Part shown: in pieces, positions 57,709 through 64,000 of the stretch
How positions within the stretch are numbered: position 1 is the first letter of the stretch
Layout: each line of letters opens with the position of its first letter
Assembly: GCA_024811115.1 (NCBI GenBank)
Contig: JAKOGH010000072.1
Span: forward strand, 62,001-126,000
Origin: Terana coerulea
Lineage: Eukaryota; Basidiomycota; Agaricomycetes; Polyporales; Phanerochaetaceae
Reading direction: 5' to 3'
DNA length: 64,000 nt
Made by a program: the position numbers and the translations under genes
The notes under the pieces: generated by a model
The model's input: the letters and a program-made list of their open reading frames with translations, nothing else
What the model was told of the DNA's origin: nothing
The model's database searches: none

Positions 57709-58530
57709 ATGGACACCGCACGCGTCAGAGCCACCCTCGCCTCCAAGACGAAGCCCACACTGGCCTATTGCAACGTGCTCACCGAGAAGGCCGAACGTGT
57801 ACAAAGCTCGATTGAAGCCGTTCACGCTGAAAGCACTGGTCTACGCGCCCCTCTGAACGACAAGCAGGGCGAGGTCGCAAGCGCACAGCTCGACGTCCGC
57901 CGCCTGCGCGGCGAGGTCCATGCTGCCAGGGAGGGTGCCGACCATGACTTCCTTCCTGCGCATGAACACGCTTCAGTCGGAGCGGGAGCAGGGCTCTCGG
58001 GTGGCAGCGCAAGCCTCAGCAAAGCTCGCTGGACTCAGGGACACCGCCGGCGATCTCCGGACGCAGTTGTGCGACGCGACGAAGAGGCGGGAGGACGCCG
58101 AGGCTTGGGTCGCAGCCAAGCTTGCAGAATTTGAGCAGCTCAGAAAAAGCGACGCGAGGCTGCAATATTGGCTCGGAATGCGCAGCTCGAGGCGGAAAAC
58201 GACGTGCTCGCACGCTCTCTCTTGGATTTTCTGCGGCGCGATAACGCTCGACTTAGTGACGAACTACAGGCAGTGCGTCTCAGTAACCAAGAGGCAGAAG
58301 CCGAGCAGGAATCATTGCATCTCCGCAACAAGGAGGCGGAAGCCAAGCTGGAAGCATTGCATCTCAGTGAGAAGGAGGTGGAAACCAAGCTGGAGGAGCT
58401 TAGGAACAGGAAGAAGCTACTACTGCAATTGAAGCAGGCTCAGGTGCCAAGTCGCTTGCCTCGAGACAGTGCGGTAGCCATGAGATCATTCACGAAAGTC
58501 CATCCCTTAACGCATTATACCCTACCGTAA
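57709..58530 (+). pseudogene. Coiled-coil protein gene with offset frame
   Basis: The start MDTARVRATLASKTKPTLAY leads into heptad-rich sequence (EVASAQLDVRRLRGEVHAAR). The frame then shifts: coiled-coil sequence continues in another frame (RMNTLQSEREQGSRVAAQAS, then AKLAGLRDTAGDL), caused by a directly repeated TTCC at 57949-57956. Near 58142-58150 a short A-run lacks one base and the first frame resumes (RNAQLEAENDVLARSLLDFL). The net change is a multiple of three, but the original frame meets a stop at 58132 in between. The end is a 14-residue repeat and LRNRKKLLLQLKQAQ. The protein family is not recognised. An intron removing the shifted part was sought and not found. It is probably inactive. 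Confidence 0.6.
58279..58404 (+). repeat. Three tandem 42 bp coding repeats
   Basis: Units begin at 58279, 58321 and 58363 with CTC, and encode LSNQEAEAEQESLH, LRNKEAEAKLEALH and LSEKEVETKLEELR. Fourteen residues are two heptads, so added or lost units keep the coiled-coil register. Confidence 0.85.
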
Positions 58531-58562
58531 TGATACAATAACATCATTCAAGTTTACTCTGC

Positions 58563-59861
58563 TCAGCCTCCATCGCTTGGTGTCGTGTCATAATACGCGA
58601 AGTCCGCGTGCCGCATCAGCACCAGCCCGAGCGGCGCAAGCACCTCTGCGCTGACCGTCGCGCCTTCCCTGTCTGCCGGCCCGGCGACACAGACCTTCAG
58701 CTCCGTGCTGTCCCTCGGCCGCGTCACAGCCGTCTTGAGCACCTCGTTCCCGAGGCTGCCGTCCGCGTTCTGCTGCTGGAGCCGCAGCGCAGGGGCGAAG
58801 CTGCCCAGCGCCCAGCCGTTGTCGGGTATGCCGAGCTGGGTGGTGACTGAGTCGACGCCGGAGGGGTACGTCGAGGAGAGCGTGGTGTTCAGCGGGACGG
58901 CGGAGGTGATGTTGAAGAAGAGATGCGAGCCCTGGTCGAACGTGCCCGTCATGCATGGCTTGCTCGACGTCGTGTTCGACTTGCCGCCGCTGGGGTCTGA
59001 GTCTGGCAGGGTGCAGTTGCCCGTGAGGCTGTTGTCGGCGAAGTCGTACTGGACATGTTGCAGCGTCGGGTACATGTTCAGCGGGATGTTGGATTGCGGG
59101 TTATTCCAGCTGCGGAGCTGGAAGAGCCAGTTGTCTCCATCGTCCGGGTTGGTGATTAGATAGGTGAAGAGCGGAGTAGGGGAAGAAGGGGAGGGGAATT
59201 GGAGTAGAAGTAGGCTACGTTCACGACGTAGCGGGGGTCGTTATATGATTTGCCGTCGAGGATAACGAACATTGGATAGTTGTCGCAGCGGTGATTCCAC
59301 GCATTCTGTGCCAACCAGCGTATCAGTGGTCAAGTATAGTTATCATGCTCTCTTCCACGCACCTTCTGAATGATGGGCGTGACGATCCATCCGCCAAAGA
59401 ACGGCATGATCACTATGAACACCAACGCCGGGAAGCAGACGAAGATGCTGAAGAGCAAGAGCATGAAACGGCCTCCTCTATCCAGCCGTTCGGCGGTGCC
59501 TATGAGGAGTGTCAGGCAGCCGTAGGCAGCCCAAATGTTGATCAAGCCCAAGACGAAGCCAAAGAAGAACATCACGATAGTGTACCCCGTAAAGGCCGAT
59601 GATTTGTAGTCAATCGCGTTGTGAGGCACAGGGTTGACTTTGGAAACAACATCTACGGACATACAGACAGTTAGAAACCGCTGAACATTACAGCAAGTAG
59701 GACATACAGAAGTAAATCCACCATGCATCGGCGACATTGACCGCGAGCCATATCTGGGGAGGTTGCGGTCAGTCGGGTGTGCACACGAGAACGTGAGTGA
59801 CAATGGTGCTTACTACAAACGTGGTGAATAAGCAGCATGAGCTGTAGGAGTTGCGAGCCAT
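58563..59861 (-). CDS. Basidiomycete multi-pass membrane protein
   Basis: The start MARNSYSSCCLFTTFV begins a membrane protein whose exons read IWLAVNVADAWWIYFC, then KVNPVPHNAIDYKSSA, then two helices or helical pairs (TGYTIVMFFFGFVLGLINIW, FSIFVCFPALVFIVIMPFFG) before WIVTPIIQK. A large C-terminal domain, probably extracytoplasmic, follows. It has YPMFVILDGKSYNDPRYVV, an NTT glycosylation site, four cysteines and several Asn-x-Thr sites, and ends DFAYYDTTPSDGG. At least four introns of about 50-60 nt are needed. The family seems basidiomycete-specific and has no known role that I recognise. The ATG at 59861 was chosen because its MARN start and first splice fit; open frames further upstream to 60343 do not join it. 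Confidence 0.65.
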
Positions 59862-61340
59862 GCTGGGCCAAGGCTCTTACTACCCGAAAGGATTGTGCGA
59901 AACACGGGAGGGAAATCGGGATGGCGTCCTGAGGTTGGGTGGAGGAATTTTGCGCACGCCGATCCATTAAATACGCACCCATCCATCCAGTGCATGTTCA
60001 TTGTGTACCATATATGCGCGGCGGCTGTGTCAGATACACTAGCGTCTCCACTTGCAAGGACCCCCAGCGTATAGCATGACTTGTCCGCACAAACGTGGAC
60101 ATTCGGATCCGGTGTTCGCGCGTTATCATGCGGGGGCATTGCCTGTCATGTATTCACGGTCCGCCAAAGGGTTGTATGCGGAGGCGGGGCAGTTCCTTTG
60201 ATCCATGTCGCCCCTCGGACATGGTGTGTGAGCACCATGAACGCGTTCTTCTGGCCTCGTGCCATGAACGCCAAGAGAAACCTGAGTGGAATGTCGGAAA
60301 GTAGATTAAGGCACGGCCGAGCCGTATTGCCAAGAGACGCCAAAGAGGCTGTACGAATGACGATCCTTTCGAGGTGAGGTTGTATGGCGCTGATCAGCAG
60401 GGGAATCGATACGAAAGGGGCAGAGAAGCTAGCACAGGGTTGAAGTAGAGTGGTGGTGACGGCTTGAGACAGCTAAACGGCCCATGAATATGGCATGGGC
60501 TGCGAACTCTCAGGATATAATCACTGCTTAAGAAACATTCAGCGGTACGGCCACATATGCAAACTCAAATAACACATACACATTCATTGTCATAGTCTAT
60601 GTGTGACTAGGGCGTGTCACCGCCCGAGGAGCACGCACGCAACAGGCTGCAAGGCAGCGGCGATCGACGTGGACAGCCTCCCGCCAACTATGCATGCATC
60701 ACTGTCATGGGACACCGGTTATTTTGCACCGAAATGCCATGCAGTCCCCGAGCATATTGGCGTAATCTCTGCGCGTTTGGTACGGCATGTGATTATGACG
60801 GGTATGCCAATGATCGTAGGAGCGTTACATCAAAGTGGTTGAGATTCAAGTTGGATTCGAGGGCGATGGATTCGTTTGAGAAGTTTGGCGTAACAGGTGT
60901 GCTGCAGTGTCTTTGAGCTTGCGATATATCATCTGTGTCCAAGTCGTCCTTCAGGCGTGCATTTTTCAGTCTCGACGTGATTTTCAGTTGGGTAGCACGA
61001 ATGTCACACAGCTTACCTACGAGCTGAATCTCGCACGATTGGGCCGTACGAGCTTTTGTGACGATATCTTGCTTTACCAGTGGCTTGGTTGGAGTATCTA
61101 TAGCGTAAGGCACTGTCGAAGTCACGGTTTGAGTGTAATGTTACGACTGTGGCGTTGTTCAAGTTAGCATGAGAGGCGCTTATCCGTCACTACGGTGGAC
61201 GCTCGTAAACACTCAACGGACATCGTTGCACTTCGCACGGGGAAAAAGGAATTAAAGGTCGGAAAAGGCAGATAAATTTCTGAACCTCTCCACCATTATT
61301 CTTAAGCGACATGGAAGAAAAAGGTGGCCCACAGAGCAAA
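59862..61340. other. Intergenic region
   Basis: About 1.5 kb. Frames at minus 59813-60343 lack ATG starts or stop internally (a TGA separates the two longest), and plus frames 60603-61167 show no domain. No repeat or RNA was recognised before the tRNA. Confidence 0.4.
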
Positions 61341-61443
61341 GGGCTCAACCGGGAATTGAACCCGGGACCTCCTGCATGCTTACCGGGTTCGATTCCCGGG
61401 GGTATGACCCGAAGCAGGAATCATACTACTAGACCATTGAGCC
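61341..61443 (-). tRNA. tRNA-Pro(CGG) with 31 nt intron
   Basis: On the minus strand the acceptor GGCTCAA pairs with TTGAGCC, discriminator C at 61341. The anticodon stem CCTGC/GCAGG closes loop TTCGGGT with anticodon CGG. An intron of 31 nt (61377-61407) sits after position 37, the canonical site. The T-arm holds GGTTCAATTCC. Without the intron the tRNA is 72 nt. The intron itself contains a CCGGG/CCCGG hairpin, and on the plus strand a perfect B-box at 61386-61396. An isoacceptor call other than Pro is unlikely. Confidence 0.92.
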
Positions 61444-61672
61444 ATGCCAGCAATTGCGTTCGTCTGTTACATTGACACCACCCACTACGTAGGCATGGTG
61501 CGGTTGCACTCAACCCGAGACTCAACCTTCAAGCTCCTTCAAGGGCACCGTAGACATTGATAGGTCGAACCTAGGTTTCTCACTGGTGGCGTGTCAACGT
61601 ATTACCAAATCACGAGGTCTTCAGACTGAACTCCCGGTCAGTCTGGGAAAAACACGGTGAATTCAGCAATTA
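61444..61672. other. Spacer before TIR element
   Basis: No gene is seen; the spacer runs from the tRNA-Pro 5' flank to the TA dinucleotide at the element edge. Confidence 0.4.
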
Positions 61673-62343
61673 GTGTGGCCACGGTCCGGTTTTTTTCCGG
61701 TTTTTGACCTATTTCAGCAGAACCTGAACCTGAACCAAGCAGTGAGCTTTGGACCTGAACCAAAAACCAAACGGGACCAGTACCTTTTCATGAGCTGGTT
61801 CATGTGGTTAGGTTCAGGTTCACGAACTGGTTCGAACCAGAAAACCGGTAAGTTGCAGCAAATGCTCATTACTGAGCTATACAAGGGCCGTGCGCTGTAA
61901 GCTATGTCCTCTCTGTAGTCTAAGCATGCATGCATATTTAGAAGAGATGTTCACTCACTTTATGGGCCCATAATTGCCCTTGCAGACGAGAGTTATGACA
62001 TGAACAGTGGGTTCACTTGCGATGAACGAACAAGCGCCCATTCTCGGCACCAAGCGGCAGCCCAAATAAGGCAATTGTGTTCAATTGAGCCCACTTGCAC
62101 ATGTTTTCAACGCTTTTTGCGCTTCCTTCACCATTTTTTGCAGTCACTGAGCTACCTTCAGGTTTTTGGTTCACATAGGTTCGGTTTGGTTCAAACGCGG
62201 TTCATAAAGCTCACAGTTTTGTTGAATGTAGAACTGAACCAGCTCTGTAGGTTCACAAACTGGACCTGACCTGGATCGAACCATCGGTTCGGTCTTGCGA
62301 TTCGAGGTTCGAACCATGGTTCAGAACCTAACCGCGGCCACGC
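61673..62343. mobile_element. 671 bp non-autonomous TIR element (MITE-like)
   Basis: Imperfect terminal inverted repeats of about 19 bp: the left end reads GTGTGGCCACGGTCCGGTT, and the right end, reverse-complemented, GCGTGGCCGCGGTTAGGTT (five mismatches). A TA dinucleotide flanks both ends (61671-61672 and 62344-62345), consistent with a Tc1/mariner-type TA duplication. The inside is rich in GGTTC/GAACC motifs and short palindromes such as TGGTTCGAACCA. The open frames inside are short and show no transposase. It is probably mobilised by a transposase encoded elsewhere. Confidence 0.7.
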
Positions 62344-62650
62344 TATCAGCGATACTAGTGTAGCCAGAATTTCACAAGCATATCTATCAGTAATTCTGGC
62401 TAATGTATATACAACCCTGAAGATCATTATGACATGGCTGCTATGAGCCTACACACTTGATAGCAGATGCCAGGGGCTGTGATTGGCAGCTGCTGCATGG
62501 ACTAGCAGATGTTAAACATTCCATTTGCAAGATGAGCTTATGCTGAATTGGAAGTAGTCTTGAATGGACTAAGGCTCCAACCATTTTGTCACAAATTTCC
62601 CTCAGCGCTAGTCTACAGCGCTTAGAGTGTAACATCAAGTCACGGGACAT
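62344..62650. other. Spacer between mobile elements
   Basis: About 300 bp with no recognisable gene or repeat. Confidence 0.35.
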
Positions 62651-63128
62651 GTTACCCAGTCGTCACAACAGCGTTACAAGATGCTGATCAGTTGGCCATG
62701 CGACGGACGCATGGTTATCAGGGATATGCCTACGTACGGACATAGGATCATAGACTCAGTTCTGGATTCGTTCTAGACTATGACCTCACTAAGAGGTCAC
62801 TATGACATCGTGTACTGGTAGTGTACAGTAGCTAGATTAGGACATCAAGATAGTGTTAATGTTAGCATGATAGCTAGGTCAGGATCTAATAAGGGAGTTA
62901 GAGCGGCCGGTATGCTCTAGAGCCTTAGTCATGGATCACCTGACTGTATCAGTCAGCACATGGTATTGGAGGTCTTAGATAGTGTCTGGGGTCCCTCTAC
63001 ATATGTATATAAAGAGGCTGGTCTGAGGGCTAACACCCCAGACTCAACAACATCGTTGATTCATATCTCCTCTACTTGCTTTACTCAAAGTCCCCTGCTC
63101 TCCCCAACCTCTCCAAGCATTCCTAGCA
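62651..63128 (+). mobile_element. LTR-like block with own promoter
   Basis: A 478 bp block opening TGTTACCCAGTCGTCACAAC and closing CATTCCTAGCA, so it has TG...CA ends. A TATATAAA box lies at 63006-63013, followed by a leader-like pyrimidine-rich stretch. The sequence immediately after the block is GGTGAGTATTAG. These traits fit a solo or 5' LTR of a retrotransposon. No second copy with TG...CA ends is in the window, so the boundaries are inferred from the end pattern alone. Confidence 0.45.
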
Positions 63129-63149
63129 GGTGAGTATTAGAGTTTTGTG

Positions 63150-63265
63150 ATACATTTACTTTAATTACTCTTTTAAACTCTTTACACCCCTTTACCTTTA
63201 CCTTTAAACTACAAAACAGCCGTGAAAGGGGTGTAAACTGTTTAGTAAAGAGTATGTAAAGGGTA
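63150..63265. repeat. CTTTAC/GTAAAG repeat, right copy
   Basis: Reiterated CTTTAC, TTTACCTTTACC and AAACTGTTTAGTAAAGAG motifs. The reverse complement resembles the first 120 bases of the window block by block (ACTCTTTAC, AAACAGTTTA, AAAGGTAAAG). It is the same repeat family in inverted orientation. Confidence 0.5.
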
Positions 63266-63604
63266 TCGCCCCAGGACATGTACTTCATTGCTGCAAGCGT
63301 CCAGACAATAATGTAGGTGTAGACTATTGTGCAGCAACAACATGTCTGATGGTGCCGACATCTTGGACAAGTCCAAACATGCAGCATGGACTCGGATGCA
63401 CTGCTATAGCGAAGCGGTGGATAAAGCTCAGAGATATTGCCCCACTAGATGCTCGAGCTCGTTTGACGCTGAACTAACAACTTCATAATGGTGCAGTGAT
63501 AACGTCAGCAGTGATAGTTGCTGCCAATAGTTTGTAGAAGTGCAGCACATACAGCGGCGTACACTCCTACCGAGGCCTAGAAGAAGCTAGGATGGTTACT
63601 CACC

Positions 63605-63833
63605 TGTAGGTTAGTTGGTACACATTACTGGGTTGAGAGTTGTAAGAGTCTTATTATGTATGGCGCAGAGAGCTGCCTTATATACGATACAGGGTGGCTG
63701 TACTACAAACAGATACAAATAGGTACCAGGACAATAGACAATAGGCATCGTCATGGTGGAACCTGGTAGAATAATAGAAAAGATATGAGCAGAGCGCTTA
63801 CGGGCGTCTATCCTGACTCAACATAGTTGATAG
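63605..63833 (-). mobile_element. Short LTR-like block
   Basis: On the minus strand a block opens TGTTGAGTCAGGATAG and closes CTAACCTACA, with a TATATAAGG box near 63677-63686. It is directly followed by GGTGAGTAACC, echoing GGTGAGTATTAG after the plus-strand block. An open frame lies just upstream at 63852-64000. It may be the 3' LTR of an element that extends beyond the window. Boundaries are tentative. Confidence 0.4.
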
Positions 63834-63851
63834 GAGGCTACTCAGACACTC

Positions 63852-64000
63852 TTAATATGGCTCCTTGCTGAACAATTTCTGAGTCCTGCTCTTGAATTCA
63901 GCCTGGCCGTCGGTGCAAGCAAAAATGTTCTGCTTTGACATCGACAAAACCTCCTTCTCATTAAGCCACACTGGAACTGCAGTAGTTGAAAATTTGAACA
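63852..64000 (-). CDS. Partial C-terminus, possibly element-encoded
   Basis: An open minus-strand frame enters from beyond the window and ends at TAA 63852-63854. Its last residues include AVPVWLNEKEVLSMSKQNIF and CTDGQAEFKSRTQKLFSKEP. No family is recognised. Its position next to an LTR-like block suggests a transposable-element protein, but a normal gene cut by the window is equally possible. Confidence 0.4.
   Translation of the reverse strand, partial: FKFSTTAVPVWLNEKEVLSMSKQNIFACTDGQAEFKSRTQKLFSKEPY

Noticed and set aside
59813..60343. Upstream exons for the membrane protein at 58563-59861
   Set aside because: The two frames are separated by a TGA, one has only a TTG start, and a better ATG with a clean splice lies at 59861.
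1..64000. CRISPR array or bacterial operon structure
   Set aside because: No regularly spaced identical repeats; genes have spliceosomal introns and eukaryotic promoters.

Overview
The window is nuclear DNA of a filamentous basidiomycete, most likely an Agaricomycete. Genes are split by many 48-65 nt introns with GTNNGT donors and YAG acceptors. Several families are typical of mushroom-forming fungi: DUF6534 seven-helix membrane proteins, NACHT-WD40 NLRs, local MYND-finger clusters, cytochrome P450 arrays, an alanine-rich secreted protein, and an intron-containing tRNA. The species cannot be named from the sequence alone.

Layout. A tRNA-Gly lies near the left end (0.15-0.22 kb), followed by a complete P450 of one subfamily, here called type A (1.7-3.8 kb, minus), and a DUF6534 membrane protein (5.2-7.3 kb). 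An aryl-alcohol-dehydrogenase-like aldo-keto reductase follows at 8.3-9.8 kb. Four MYND-finger paralogues in both orientations fill 10-15.1 kb. After a 2.9 kb gene-poor stretch come an Ala-rich secreted protein (18.0-19.3 kb) and a kelch-repeat protein (20.4-22.1 kb). A second P450 subfamily, type B, holds a decayed copy (23.5-25.9 kb), a 5'-truncated copy (26.1-27.5 kb), a relic (45.4-46.3 kb) and one intact 15-exon gene (47.3-49.7 kb). Between them are a single-pass membrane glycoprotein (29.3-30.7 kb), an MFS relic (31.0-31.8 kb), a miniature NLR lacking NACHT (32.8-33.8 kb), a frameshifted MFS transporter (34.0-36.4 kb) and a broken NACHT-WD40 NLR (39.1-43.8 kb). A second identical tRNA-Gly (50.3 kb), the APC/C subunit APC4 (50.4-54.1 kb), a second complete type A P450 (54.8-57.0 kb), a coiled-coil gene with offset frames (57.7-58.5 kb), a basidiomycete membrane protein (58.6-59.9 kb) and a tRNA-Pro with intron (61.3 kb) follow. 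The right end is mobile DNA: a 671 bp TIR element, an LTR-like block, and a second LTR-like block beside a partial ORF running off the window.

How the genes fit together. APC4, the kelch protein and the tRNAs look like ordinary core genes. The rest resembles an accessory island: oxidative enzymes (six P450 copies and an aldo-keto reductase), one efflux-type transporter and self/non-self-type NLR sequence. No polyketide, peptide or terpene synthase is visible, so a natural-product cluster is not supported. The clearest signal is gene birth and death. Reconstructed exons of seven genes (aldo-keto reductase, secreted protein, kelch protein, two MYND genes, membrane glycoprotein and intact type B P450) sum to whole codons with no lesion, while the duplicated P450, MFS and NLR copies carry clustered one-base indels, a nonsense codon and domain-sized deletions. 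That contrast argues for real pseudogenisation rather than uniform sequencing error.
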